Position numbers and translations under genes: made by a program. DNA of 64,000 nt from Maylandia zebra (taxonomy: Eukaryota; Chordata; Actinopteri; Cichliformes; Cichlidae). This document shows positions 33,119 to 43,838 of the stretch, in pieces (position 1 is the stretch's first letter; the number at the start of each line of letters is the position of its first letter). The notes under the pieces were generated by a model. It saw only the letters and a list, made by a program, of their open reading frames with translations, was not told the DNA's origin and did no database searches. The stretch is taken from contig NC_135184.1 of the NCBI RefSeq assembly GCF_041146795.1, forward strand, positions 4,358,967 to 4,422,966, written 5' to 3'.

Positions 33119-34234
33119 ATGACGCGTCGGAGCCAGGAAGATAGGGACACTTTGTCTCTGCCGGGGACATTTCCCCTGGTGGTGACCGCTGGGGGTCACA
33201 TGAAATACAAACCATACGGGGTGGGAGATGTAACTGCATTGACTGAGTTATTACCTCCTATTACGGACGGAGGTGCGGGGTGGTTGAGAGAGTTTGACAG
33301 AGCAACAACAGGTGTTCAACTGGCCCTAGGTGATTTCAGAGCTGTGGTGGCCAGATGTGTCAAAGGCACAGCACTGGATGACATAGAAAAAATAGCAGGT
33401 ACAGCATTGATGGTTGATAGCACCCCGTTCTGCCGTGTTGTGAATGAAATATCTCATGCATTACGTGAAAAATATCCCACTCCAAATGCTGCTAAGATTT
33501 TGAAGTTGTTGTGGAAGCCTGATCAAACGCCAAGGAAGTACATAGAACAGGCTAAAGCCACATGGGCCCTTAACACTGGCCAGCATCCTGGTAGAGAGGG
33601 GATGCAACAATTGTGGTTTAGAGACGCTGTGTTAAAAGGTGTGCCCGAAAGGGTCAGAGTGGCGGGGGCGGAGTCTCACGTGTGGGAGAAACATCTGGTG
33701 CATCGCCTGCAGACAGCTCATGATGAGGTTATGGCTAAAACTGAGGAGACAGATAACATGAAAGAGCAATTGTTGAAATTACAGCTGGGTGAAATGAGGG
33801 GAAAGGCAAATGACAAGAAAAAGGATGAAAAAATAGCAAAAGTAATGGTAGCTCAAGGTTTCCAGCAAATGGGGACTGATGTTGATCCTAATGCATTGCC
33901 AGTAGACACACCGGGACCCGCGCGAGGCACAAATTGGGGTGGCCGTGGGGTCGGTAGAGGAAATTGGGGTTCACGTGGTGGTCAACGGGGAGGAGGCGGC
34001 GGCATGGGTAGACAAAGGGGTGCGCTTAGAGGTCCGTACGTGCCAGGTACTGTGTGTTTCAACTGTGGTCAGACTGGACATTGGGTTCGAGAGTGCCCAG
34101 AACCACCTCAGCAGTTCAATACTAACATGCCACGTTCGGCCAGAAGGGGGCGTGGACAATGGTCGGCCCCCAACTCACAGATGGCTCCTCCAGGCCAGTA
34201 TTCAGTGGAATACTGGCAGCAGGGACAATACTGA
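33119..34234 (+). CDS. ERV-1 gag capsid-nucleocapsid part
   Basis: A 371-residue frame, open upstream from about 33041. LTELLPPITDGGAGWLREFDRAT and WKPDQTPRKYIEQA belong to a retroviral capsid of the gamma/epsilon kind. A Gly/Arg-rich stretch (about 270-305) precedes a single CCHC knuckle at residues 313-326 (CFNCGQTGHWVREC). The frame ends at TGA 34232-34234 and pol follows in the same frame. The coding start is uncertain because the frame break lies upstream. Confidence 0.7.
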   Translation: MTRRSQEDRDTLSLPGTFPLVVTAGGHMKYKPYGVGDVTALTELLPPITDGGAGWLREFDRATTGVQLALGDFRAVVARCVKGTALDDIEKIAGTALMVDSTPFCRVVNEISHALREKYPTPNAAKILKLLWKPDQTPRKYIEQAKATWALNTGQHPGREGMQQLWFRDAVLKGVPERVRVAGAESHVWEKHLVHRLQTAHDEVMAKTEETDNMKEQLLKLQLGEMRGKANDKKKDEKIAKVMVAQGFQQMGTDVDPNALPVDTPGPARGTNWGGRGVGRGNWGSRGGQRGGGGGMGRQRGALRGPYVPGTVCFNCGQTGHWVRECPEPPQQFNTNMPRSARRGRGQWSAPNSQMAPPGQYSVEYWQQGQY

Positions 34235-34282
34235 CACACCCCACAGAGAGGCCTGGGCATAGGGGGAGGGGCAGACCCCCTG

Positions 34283-36610
34283 GTGCCACTGAGGGTTCAA
34301 GGACGTAACCTGCCCTTTTTAGTGGACACAGGAGCGACGTATTCCACCATTCGTACGGCTCCTGACGACATCCCACTCACAGACACAAAAATCAGTGTTA
34401 TCGGCTTCTCTGGGGTACCTATGACCTTGCCAGTGACCGTCCCTCTAAAGACGGAGTTAGGACGCCAGTCCTTAACACATTCATACATGATTTCATCACA
34501 AGTTCCAGTTAATCTGTTGGGCAGGGACCTGCTCATTAAGCTTGGAGCTACTATCATGTGTGGAGCTGATGGATTAACAGTGACTTTGAAAGATGGCACA
34601 CAGCTGTCCTGTTTGCAATCAGGAATGAGAGGACAGTGGCTGTTATCTGAGGATTGTGAACGCACAGCGCAGATTTACTGGGCGCGACTGACCACATCAG
34701 ATGGAATTCTGGCACAGTACCAACTCTGGCGTCCCTGGATAATGTCCATGTCGGTTTACTCACCCTTGCGTGACCCCTACCACGTGACCTTGTTTTACGA
34801 TCGCGAGCGCACTGAGTGGTTTGAGGAATTGTTTAATGAGTGTTTAGATGAGACAACTTGGGAGCTTAACTCTCAGGACATTTATGTTGGTACAGCTGGA
34901 GTGGCAGCGTTTGTTCCACTCCCTGAAGATAAAATGAGTTGGTATAGAATGGGGGATGAAGCGGTTCCCCATGTGTCTTTGGCAGTGCACGAGGGTCATC
35001 AAGCAAAAGATTTAGGCCCCATGGTGAGAACAGCCACAAGGGCCACAGATTGGCAACAAACACAACTCACTGATGTCTCATACTCACCCAGTTGTAAAAC
35101 ATATCGAATTTCTGTGACTGCTACTGATCAGAGTGTGTTAGAACACAAACTTTTAAAGCGAACACATGGCAGGGAGAAATCTGATCATGAGGAAGCTGTT
35201 AAAGGCTTAACAGAACTCCCAGACACTCTGTGGTCTAAAGGTCCAACTGATGTGGGTTTAACATTTTGTTCACCCGTCACATTTGAGTTAAAGGATGACA
35301 CCCCTATTTGGCGTTCACAATACAGACACAGCCCAGAGGCAGATAATGGGATTGCAGAAACTATTTCAGGGCTCCTGCAGGTGGGTGTGCTGGAGTCGTC
35401 TTCCTCTGCATGGAATACTCCGATCCTCCCAGTTGAAAAGTCAGGCACGGGCAAGTATCGCATGGCACATGACCTTAGGGCAATAAACGCTGTCCTTAAG
35501 ACACAAACAGTACCTGTACCAAACCCGTACACAGCTCTGACTAATTTATCTCCAGATCAGCGGTGGTTCACATGCATAGATTTGGCAAATGCTTTCTTTT
35601 GTCTCCCTCTGCATCCATCCTTAAGAGATATTTTTTCATTTACTTACAGGGGCCAGCAGCTGCGTTACACACGGCTGCCGCAGGGTTTTGCCCTTTCACC
35701 TGGCATTTTCAATCAGGTACTTAAAAATGCTCTTTCTCCATGTGTATTACCTGAAGGATGCACACTGATCCAATATGTGGACGATTTGCTGATTGCCGCT
35801 AAAACAGCTGATGCTTGTTTTCAAGCGACAATGACTGTGCTTCGTCAGCTGGCTAAAACAGGCTTTAAAGTAAGTAGAGAAAAACTCCAACTTGTCAGAA
35901 CTGAAGTTACATTTCTAGGTCGTGTGGTGGCGATGCAGACGGTGGGCATGTTGGCGTCCCAGAGGGAAACAATTATGTCACACCCCCAGCCACGTACAGT
36001 TAAAGAAATGTTGTCATTTCTTGGGCTCACAGGTTACAGTAGACACTACATTCCTGACTATGTGGGCAAAACCAAACCTTTGAGGGATTTGGTGAAAGAA
36101 CACGGCATGAGAGATCTCACAGCTAATCTCAACTGGACCACTGAAGCTGAAATGCGGTTCATTGAATTAAAGCAGGCCCTGTCTCGTGCAGCAGATTTGG
36201 CAATCCCCGATTATAACTCTGATTTCTCAGTTGATGTTTCTGAAACAAATGGAGTAGTAAATGGTGTGTTGTTTCAGAAAAAAGGGGGAAAGAGACAAGT
36301 GCTGATGTATATCAGCATTGGCCTGGATAACACAGAAAAAAGACACCCCATGTGCACACAACATGCAGCAGGGGTAGCAAAAATAATTCAGAAAGTGGCT
36401 CACATTGTGAGAGGGCACCCACTGAAAGTGCTCACAACACACAGTGTGGTGGCCTATGTGAACTCACAGGTATTTACAATGACCCCACTGAGACAACAGA
36501 GACTGACTAAGATTCTGGAGTCTCCAAACTTGACCTTCACACATGAAGGGATTAACATGGCAGATCAAATGGGGGGGGGGGGGGGACACCTCATGACTGT
36601 ACACAAATAG
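34283..36610 (+). CDS. ERV-1 pol: protease, 2H-like segment, reverse transcriptase
   Basis: The frame is continuous from the gag TGA; the ATG at 34283 is only the first Met. Protease: FLVDTGAT (Asp15). Residues about 140-330 are an extra segment with HVTL (167-170) and PHVSL (His230), the paired HxT/Sx pattern of 2H phosphoesterases. RT follows: HDLRAINAV, IDLANAFFCLPL, LPQGF, and YVDD (Tyr498), then a connection domain. The frame is lost at a run of 15 G (36571-36585) and ends at 36610; RNase H continues in another frame. Enzymes for maturation and reverse transcription are recognisable; the function of the extra segment is unknown. Confidence 0.8.
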   Translation: MPLRVQGRNLPFLVDTGATYSTIRTAPDDIPLTDTKISVIGFSGVPMTLPVTVPLKTELGRQSLTHSYMISSQVPVNLLGRDLLIKLGATIMCGADGLTVTLKDGTQLSCLQSGMRGQWLLSEDCERTAQIYWARLTTSDGILAQYQLWRPWIMSMSVYSPLRDPYHVTLFYDRERTEWFEELFNECLDETTWELNSQDIYVGTAGVAAFVPLPEDKMSWYRMGDEAVPHVSLAVHEGHQAKDLGPMVRTATRATDWQQTQLTDVSYSPSCKTYRISVTATDQSVLEHKLLKRTHGREKSDHEEAVKGLTELPDTLWSKGPTDVGLTFCSPVTFELKDDTPIWRSQYRHSPEADNGIAETISGLLQVGVLESSSSAWNTPILPVEKSGTGKYRMAHDLRAINAVLKTQTVPVPNPYTALTNLSPDQRWFTCIDLANAFFCLPLHPSLRDIFSFTYRGQQLRYTRLPQGFALSPGIFNQVLKNALSPCVLPEGCTLIQYVDDLLIAAKTADACFQATMTVLRQLAKTGFKVSREKLQLVRTEVTFLGRVVAMQTVGMLASQRETIMSHPQPRTVKEMLSFLGLTGYSRHYIPDYVGKTKPLRDLVKEHGMRDLTANLNWTTEAEMRFIELKQALSRAADLAIPDYNSDFSVDVSETNGVVNGVLFQKKGGKRQVLMYISIGLDNTEKRHPMCTQHAAGVAKIIQKVAHIVRGHPLKVLTTHSVVAYVNSQVFTMTPLRQQRLTKILESPNLTFTHEGINMADQMGGGGGHLMTVHK

Positions 36611-36639
36611 TAGAGGTTGAAGAGAAAGTAAGGTCTGAT

Positions 36640-37869
36640 TTGAGAGCAGAACCGGTGAGTGAGGCAGATGATTATTTTACAGATGGATGTTGTTTTAGAG
36701 ATCCGAGTGAAGGATTGAAAACAGGCTATGCAGTGGTGAAAGGAGTTGGAGACCAGCTGCTGGTGGAGAAATCAGGAACATTAGAAGGGCCTCAGTCAGC
36801 ACAGAGAGCAGAGCTTATTGCAGTGATAGAAGCTCTGAGATTAGGGAAAGGAAAAAGAGTTAACATTTATACTGACTCAGCATATGTTTTTGGAGCAGCA
36901 CATGTGGAGCTGGGGCAATGGAGGAGGGCTGGATTCAGAACAGCCACAAATAAACCGATCAAACATGAGGAGGAAATGAGACAGCTGGAGGACGCTCTGA
37001 AAGAACCTCTGGAGGTCGCTATCATAAAGTGTAAAGGGCATGACGAGTCTGACACTTGGGTGGCGAAAGGAAACAGAGCAGCCGACGAGGAAGCAAAACG
37101 GGCGGCAGGCTATAAGGAAGGAAAACAAATGGTAAGTATGGGTATGGAATGGGGAGACCTGCCAGCCCAACAGCGAGAGGACATCGAAAAGGCGCAAGGA
37201 GGAGCCTCACCCGAGGAAAAGGCGGTGTGGCAGGAAAGAGGAGCCGTACAATCAGAAGGATTGTGGAGAGGGCCCGATGGGCGGCCAGTGCTCGCAGCAG
37301 AAGTGGCCCAGGAGAAAATCAAAGAAGCTCATGGGCTAGGTCATGTGGGAGTGGCCCAGATGGAAAGGGATTTGTGTCATTGGTGGCATCCCTACATGAA
37401 AAACCTGGTAAGGGAACATGTGAGAACCTGCCTGATTTGTGGACAATACAATCCGAAGCCCACCGTGAAACCAGAAATGGGTAAGTTTCCTTTGCCAGAA
37501 AGACCAGACCAGGAAATTGTGATTGATTACACTGACATGATAACCACTGTTCGAGGGTTTAGATATCTGTTGGTGTGTGTGGATGGTCTGACTGGCTGGC
37601 CAGAGGCGTGGCCAACGCGCAGAGAGGATAGTAAAACAGTGATCAAATGTCTGGTGAATTATTATGTCCCCTGGCATGGATTCCCAGAGAAGGTAAGATC
37701 AGATAATGGCACTCACTTTAAAAATCGAGATCTCGCTGAGGTGGAATGTATGTTGGGGTTGCAACATAGATATGGTACAGTTTACCATCCACAATCTCAG
37801 GGAAAAGTGGAAAGAATGAACCAAAATCTTAAAAACAAATTGGCAAAAATCTGTGCACAGACCAACTAG
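36640..37869 (+). pseudogene. ERV-1 RNase H and integrase, C-terminus lost
   Basis: RNase H has its acidic residues (DGCCFRD, AELIAVIEAL, YTDSAYVF). The integrase zinc domain is HGLGH...CLICGQYN and the catalytic core has DYTDM, RSDNGTHF and the Glu of GKVERMN. The frame then hits the 3' LTR remnant at 37865, so the C-terminal DNA-binding domain is gone. It is in a different frame from the preceding pol part. Confidence 0.75.
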
Positions 37870-38216
37870 GTGTCTGGGCAGAAGAGATAAAACCACATTC
37901 CTTACCCCCCTTCCTGCTTCACACAGAAAGACAGGGAGGCAAGGTCAGGAGCCAGGCTCGCTAAGAATTAGAAAAACATGTGAAGATGCAGCTTTTATGA
38001 CAAAGAGGGGGGCTGTGACTAGCTATAAAAGTCTGTGAAAGTTGCTACCATTTTGAGACATGCTGTCGAACCTCTGCAGGCATCTCTCCCGTCCGGACGT
38101 TGTAATGCTCTGACTGTTGAATTGTATGGAAATAAATGATTGTTGATTGAGCATTTATACACCGAGTATTGTCCTTCCTTCAGCCCAAAGATTCAAAGAA
38201 TTGGGAGATTTCAACA
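37865..38216 (+). repeat. ERV-1 3' LTR remnant
   Basis: Matches 30102-30453 with no difference noticed and ends TCAACA before GTCT. The first 280 bases are missing. The junction AACTAGG has the microhomology ACTAG. Confidence 0.85.
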
Positions 38217-38360
38217 GTCTTCAAGCAACTTAAACAAGTCCAGACGCTTTTCTTTGCAAGCTGATTTGACTACGATGACCTGGATGACTGAGAACCTTCA
38301 CAGACATAATAAACACAAAGGTTTTGTTCTATAACATTTTTCTATCATTGCTTTATTATG
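38217..38360. repeat. Old fish repeat, right part
   Basis: Continuation of the repeat interrupted by ERV-1. The TRIM-2 upstream flank, shared with TRIM-1, starts at about 38361. Confidence 0.4.
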
Positions 38361-38646
38361 GATTAGGTGCAAGAGTTGTTAAAATGTATAATTAAATAAT
38401 AGATGAATTCAATAGCAAACTGTGCCTCGTTCTCAGATGGACAGCAAGTGGAATGTGATAGATGAGATGAGGAGATGGAAGGAAGAAGAGAGGCAAAGAG
38501 TGATTCACAGGCAGAGCTTAGTTTATTTCCCAGTTTTGTTGCCTTATGGTTCCAAGCGCCGTGACCAATCTTTGCGTTTTATTATTATCTCATAACACTT
38601 GTTTAATCAGCTACCCTCTCTCCTGTGGACTGTTTAATCTCTACAG

Positions 38647-38733
38647 TCTCAGATCAACACAGCCCTGCCCTCCAGCACTATCAGCAGCAAGAGCAGAAGC
38701 AACCCCCCAAACAGCAACATTGTACCCCATCAG
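38647..38733 (+). other. Exon-like block upstream of TRIM-2
   Basis: Copy of 10773-10859 with the same acceptor and donor. Confidence 0.25.
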
Positions 38734-38859
38734 GTAAAAAATGGGCTACGTTTGCTTTGCATTGTGCCCACCTGATGACAGTGATGTAGTGTGATGTGAT
38801 TCCATATTAGATTCTTGATGAATGTGGGTTGTTGTTCTTCAGCCTGCTTCTATGTGCCC

Positions 38860-38925
38860 TTTTTAACTGTGAGCACCCGCCCCTTTAAACATCTCTGCAC
38901 TGCCCTGACTAAATGTATATATAAA
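38860..38925 (+). promoter_or_regulatory. Candidate upstream TATA promoter of TRIM-2
   Basis: CACCCGCCCC followed by TATATATAAA at 38916-38925, as before TRIM-1. Confidence 0.35.
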
Positions 38926-39323
38926 CTGTCTCTATGGTTTACAGTCTGAGTCTGACAAGCTGTCAGCTGTTCATTTCTGCTATTTGAATTGTTAAAAGAA
39001 ACAAACTATTCATTTAGCAGATTAACAAAAAGAATAGAGAGGCATCCAGTTATTGACATTTATATTATTTAGTTAAAGGTTTGAACAGAAAACAATTAAA
39101 CACAGAGCCTCTTCCTGCTTTCTGGAATGAATCACAGCATGAAAACCCTTCCTCTTCTTCCTGCTCTCTAGCTAAGCACCTCCTGTCTGTCCATATCGTT
39201 CTGTGTTCCCTCCCCTTTAGATCTACATTATGAAGATGGGTGTAACCAACATGTGTTAGAGCTGGCAGGCCCCATTCACAGCAGCAACACTTGTTGTTCA
39301 GATCAGACCAGTTTCTATATTAA

Positions 39324-39333
39324 GGAAGTGAAA
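39324..39333 (+). promoter_or_regulatory. ETS/IRF composite-like site before TRIM-2
   Basis: GGAAGTGAAA, 30 bases before the ATG, at the same spacing as in the other two TRIM genes. Confidence 0.4.
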
Positions 39334-39363
39334 CTCACACAGTCACTGACACTGAGAGGAGAA

Positions 39364-41040
39364 ATGGCGCAGAAAAGTGTTCAGCTGGACCGAGAAACCT
39401 TCTCTTGTTCGATCTGTTTGGATCTACTGAAGAATCCGGTGACTATTCCCTGTGGACACAGCTACTGCATGAAGTGTATTGAAAGCTTCTGGGATGAAGA
39501 GGAAAAGAAGAAAATCTACAGCTGCCCTCAGTGCAGACAGACTTTCACAGCGAGGCCTGTCCTGGTGAAAAACACCATGTTAGCAGTTTTAGTGGAGCAG
39601 CTGAAGAAGACTGGACTCCAAGCTGCTCCTGCTGATCACTGCTATGCTGGACCTGAAGATGTGGCCTGTGATGTCTGCACTGGAAGAAAAATGAAAGCCT
39701 TCAAGTCCTGTTTAGTCTGTCTGGCATCTTACTGTGAGAAACACCTTCAGCCTCATTATGATTCACCTACATTCAAGAAACACAAGCTGGTGGAGCCCTC
39801 CAAGAAGCTCCAGGAGAACATCTGCTCTCGTCATGATGAGGTGATGAAGATGTTCTGCCGTACTGATCAGCAGAGTATCTGTTATCTCTGCCCTGTGGAT
39901 GAACATAAAGGCCACGACACAGTCTCAGCTGCAGCAGAAAGGACTGAGAGGCAGAGAGAGCTGGAGGTGAGTCGACAAAACATCCAGCAGAGAATCCAGG
40001 ACAGAGAGAAAGATGTGAAGCTGCTTCAACAGGAGGTGGAGGCCATCAATCAGTCTGCTGATCAAACAGTGGAGCACAGTGAGAAGATCTTCACTGAGCT
40101 GATCCATCTCATCCAGAAAAGAAGCTCTGATGTGAAGCAGCAGATCAGATCCCAGCAGGAAACTGAAGTGAGTCGAGTCAAAGAGCTTCAGGAGAAGCTG
40201 GAGCAGGAGATCACTGAGCTGAAGAGGAAAGATGCTGAGCTGAAGCAGCTCTCACACACAGAGGATCACATCCAGTTTCTACACAACTACCCCTCACTGT
40301 CAGCACTCAGTGAGTCTACAGACTCATCCAGCATCAATATCCGTCCTCTGAGCTACTTTGAGGATGTGACAGCAGCTGTGTCAGAGGTCAGAGATAAACT
40401 ACAGGACATTCTGAGAGAGGAATGGACAAACATCTCACTGACAGTCACTGAAGTGGATGTTTCACTGTCACAACCAGAGCCAAAGACCAGAGCTGGATTC
40501 TTAAAATATTCATGTGAAATCACACTGGATCCAAACACAGCACACAAACAGCTGTTATTATCAGAGGGGAACAGAAAAGCAACATTTATGGAACAACAAC
40601 AGTCTTATTCTGATCATCCAGACAGATTCACTGACATGTGTCAGGTCCTGAGTCGAGAGAGTCTGACTGGACGTTGTTACTGGGAGGTGGAGTGGAGAGG
40701 GGCAGAAGTTTATGTAGCAGTCGCATACAAGAATATCAGCAGAGAAGGATGGGGTTATGAATGTGTTTTTGGATATAATGACAAATCTTGGTCATTATAT
40801 TGTGACAACAACAGATATATATTTTGGTACAACAACATCCAAACTCGTGTCTCAGGTCCTCGTTCCTCCAGAGTAGGAGTGTACCTGGATCACAGAGCAG
40901 GTATTTTGTCCTTCTACAGCGTCTCTGAAACCATGACTCTCCTCCACAGAGTCCAGACCACATTCACTCAGCCGCTCTATGCTGGACTGTTGGTTTACGA
41001 TGATTATGGAGCCACTGCTGAGTTGATTAAAGTGAAATAG
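39364..41040 (+). CDS. TRIM-2: RING, two B-boxes, coiled coil, B30.2 protein
   Basis: Single exon, 558 residues from MAQKSVQ; the in-frame ATG at 39253 would add 37 residues. Domain order and zinc ligands are as in TRIM-1. About eleven residues differ from TRIM-1 in the first 385, including DSPT for DVAP after the first B-box. About twice as many differ in the 170-residue B30.2 domain, clustered at TDMCQ, GAEV, YECVFGY, LYCDNNRYIFW, QTRV and LLVYDDYG. A ubiquitin-ligase role is inferred from the family. The upstream flank and 3' UTR are almost identical to those of TRIM-1. Confidence 0.9.
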   Translation: MAQKSVQLDRETFSCSICLDLLKNPVTIPCGHSYCMKCIESFWDEEEKKKIYSCPQCRQTFTARPVLVKNTMLAVLVEQLKKTGLQAAPADHCYAGPEDVACDVCTGRKMKAFKSCLVCLASYCEKHLQPHYDSPTFKKHKLVEPSKKLQENICSRHDEVMKMFCRTDQQSICYLCPVDEHKGHDTVSAAAERTERQRELEVSRQNIQQRIQDREKDVKLLQQEVEAINQSADQTVEHSEKIFTELIHLIQKRSSDVKQQIRSQQETEVSRVKELQEKLEQEITELKRKDAELKQLSHTEDHIQFLHNYPSLSALSESTDSSSINIRPLSYFEDVTAAVSEVRDKLQDILREEWTNISLTVTEVDVSLSQPEPKTRAGFLKYSCEITLDPNTAHKQLLLSEGNRKATFMEQQQSYSDHPDRFTDMCQVLSRESLTGRCYWEVEWRGAEVYVAVAYKNISREGWGYECVFGYNDKSWSLYCDNNRYIFWYNNIQTRVSGPRSSRVGVYLDHRAGILSFYSVSETMTLLHRVQTTFTQPLYAGLLVYDDYGATAELIKVK

Positions 41041-42641
41041 ACTGAAGTCTTTCATATTGTTGTAAGTTTAAATCTGTATTTTAGTTCCCTTTTAGTTTCT
41101 CTCCATCATTATTGTGGTATTTATGTGCTGCACATAAATCAGATGTCAGTCAAACATTATGGGCAGTACCTCGACATCTTCAACATGTTGTCTTGATGTT
41201 TTTACGTTTTATAGGTGGAGCTCTTTCCTGTGTCTGTTCAGCCATGGAGACTATCAATGCTTATGGATATTTTTATTTGAAAAATTTCTCCACATGACAA
41301 CATAAACTTCTCTATCTTCTAAATGTTTACTGAATATTTTTCTTAGGTATTTGTATGTTGTTGTTTCTCTTCACTGATCTTAACAGAGAAGTCTACAGAC
41401 CTTCCTTTATCACACAGATTTTATTCTCATTTGTACATTTATAAAGAAAACAATTAATTACAGAGCAATAAGAAATTTTAAGAAAGTGCACTATATCATA
41501 ATTTATAGTAAAGTGTATTAAAGCATCGTTAGTTAGTCACTTATTTAGTTTGGAGCTGTATCATCTGACACTGTAGAAACATTTCCTCCAGCTTCAGCAC
41601 AGAATGTTAAAAACAGAACTATTAATGAGAACAAACAGTAGGAACACAGTATCAGCAAACATCATGGCTTAAAATGGAGAGTAAAAATCTAAAAAGAAAT
41701 AAACAAATTAGTAAAAAGGATTTCCTGTTGACATGTTATTGGTCCTATCTTGTCTGCAGCACCTCCAGGATGCTTCTTATATGTTTCTGGTTATTTTTGC
41801 ACCAATTTTAGTTTTTGTCAGTAGGAAGTTCAAGTTCAACTCAGTGTGTTTGTTTGTTTTTTTTTTCAAACTGATGCCTGACCTTGAACACCAAACATCT
41901 GTCAATAAAGCAATGATATAAAATGCTTATATTAGTACTGAAAAACTGCATATCCACTTTACAAATATAAATAATGATATAAATCCACAGCTGAACTGGA
42001 GGAGCAGCTGATCTAGTTCACTCATGTGTTTCTGGACTAAGAGTTGGAGCAAATACCTTATGATTCAGTGATGTTTGTTTTTGTTAAATATTTTGTAGAT
42101 CCAAGAGTGAGTTTGACTCATGATGATGATGTTCCGAATTAAACAAAGTTGGTCACAAATTCTTCAAAGCTGTTTATTAAGAATATATTCACTTGGACTC
42201 ATGAGACAGGCTTGTGATCCAAGGGAGCCATCAACTGGACAATTACTGACATGACAACAAAAAAGCTAAGTACAGAGGGGGGAACAGAGGTGAAAATACT
42301 TGCTTTAAAGGATTGTAATGTTTCCTTTTAAAATAAGTCTCTAAGGTCAGACAAAGGGACAGAAACTCATAGCTTTCTACCAGCCCAATGACAAAACTAT
42401 AAGTTGTTTTTTAACATCTACTTTTTCATCTATTTGGCAGTCACAGTGAAAAGTATAAACATTGGCACGCTTTGTCTTGTGATTCTGCTGTTCGTAAAAA
42501 ATGACCATGCGCAAAGTACCAGACTTTAAGGCTTTGACTTGATGCCAATGGCCTGAGGAGGACAGTATTACCCTTGGACATGTGTAGTCTGCCGTCTACT
42601 CAATAGAAGAACAAGAAGCGCGGAAATGGCACAACTGTCTT
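41041..42641 (+). other. TRIM-2 3' UTR and spacer, unit 3
   Basis: AATAAA lies at 41904-41909. The stretch is nearly identical to 13165-14762. No other gene is recognised. Confidence 0.55.
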
Positions 42642-42796
42642 CAGTTTCTGGGAGAGTTTAACAATGAGAGACTGATGATGCAGAAGAAATCTCCGTGGTT
42701 AAAAACATTAAAAACAGTCGTCCAGGATGATGAGATCCGCCACTGGCTCAGACTGCTGTATATCAGCCGGAGACCCGAGATGAAGTCACGCAGCAG
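42642..42796 (+). other. Decayed or noncoding zinc-finger first exon, unit 3
   Basis: Copy of 1265-1419 with the same donor. Confidence 0.4.
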
Positions 42797-42962
42797 GTAT
42801 GTAAAACTGTGATGTTCTCAATGAACTAACACAGGAACGATCTGAGCTCAGTCTGTAAGCTAACAGGCTAAAATCAGAGAGCAGCTAATCAAACAAGTGC
42901 GTCCGTTTTTTTTAAAGGTCAACTTTTAACAATAGACTTTCATGAGACACATCAAAACCAAA

Positions 42963-43177
42963 CAGGGAGGGAAAGCTTCGGTTTTCTGCACTGTGCCACA
43001 GTTCGCTGTCTGCTTCGGTTCACGACGCCTCACTCCGGGGCTACAGACAGTTCTCTGCCGCCTGTGGTGCTCCTCACCTCCGTCTGCACCCACAGACTTC
43101 CCGAGGTGGAGGCAGGCCGGCAGGGACTTTGAGAGATGGGCTTTACTTTTAAAAATAGCCCTTAATCAGGGTCTAAC
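42963..43177 (+). other. Conserved block in zinc-finger intron 1, unit 3
   Basis: Copy of 1586-1800. A second, diverged copy belonging to the next gene lies only 2 kb away at 45154-45368. Confidence 0.4.
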
Positions 43178-43838
43178 TCACTAAAAGATGGCCACATGTC
43201 TCTCTCCAACTTAATCTCTTTCTTTTAAGTAATTGTTTTTCATTGAAATGAAATTAATTGTTCAATAAAATGATTACATTTATAATTGAATTCAAGTTAA
43301 ATGAATCAAGGTGATTTTGACTTTGCTAGTTAACAGGAAGAGAAACAAACTTACACAGGATAAAATGAAATTTGGACCCAGCAGAAAAAGTCAGATCACA
43401 GACAAACAGAAACATTCCTCTTTGGCTAAAATAAAATGCAGATTATTGCTCATCTGCAGTTTTAATCATGGTGAATAATTTATGATTCAGCCAAGTAAGA
43501 TTCTTCTGTGTGGAGGTTTTTCCCCTGTCAAAAGGCATTGACCATTACCTTCATCTAAACATGGAATTTAAGTCATGTAGTTGCCGTTGTTTGTTTTTAA
43601 AGAGGTCATAATATTTTTGTGATGGTAGAAATTTATCTTCAAAGTAATAGTTATAAAGTGAATTAATAAGACTTTCCAACAAAGAGAGGGAGTCACATGG
43701 TGCTTCTGAAACATTTGTACAAACCTCTCTCACATATGTGAGCAACATGCTCACAGTGTACAGCCCTGCTGACTGAGGCTGCACCTTTACCTGTCTAATC
43801 TTTTTCTTTTTACTTTGTTCCTCAAGTCCCACATCAAC

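Larger units (their letters stand above)
29822..38216 (+). mobile_element. Endogenous retrovirus ERV-1 (gamma/epsilon-like), unit 2
   Basis: A 632-base 5' LTR, leader, gag, protease, reverse transcriptase, RNase H and integrase are followed by a truncated 3' LTR. GTCT lies before the 5' LTR and after the 3' LTR, a 4-base target duplication inside an old repeat. The shared 352 LTR bases appear identical, so the insertion is recent. A deletion removed the integrase C-terminus, any env and the first 280 bases of the 3' LTR. Gag has a frame break and pol has one at a G run. Confidence 0.85.
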
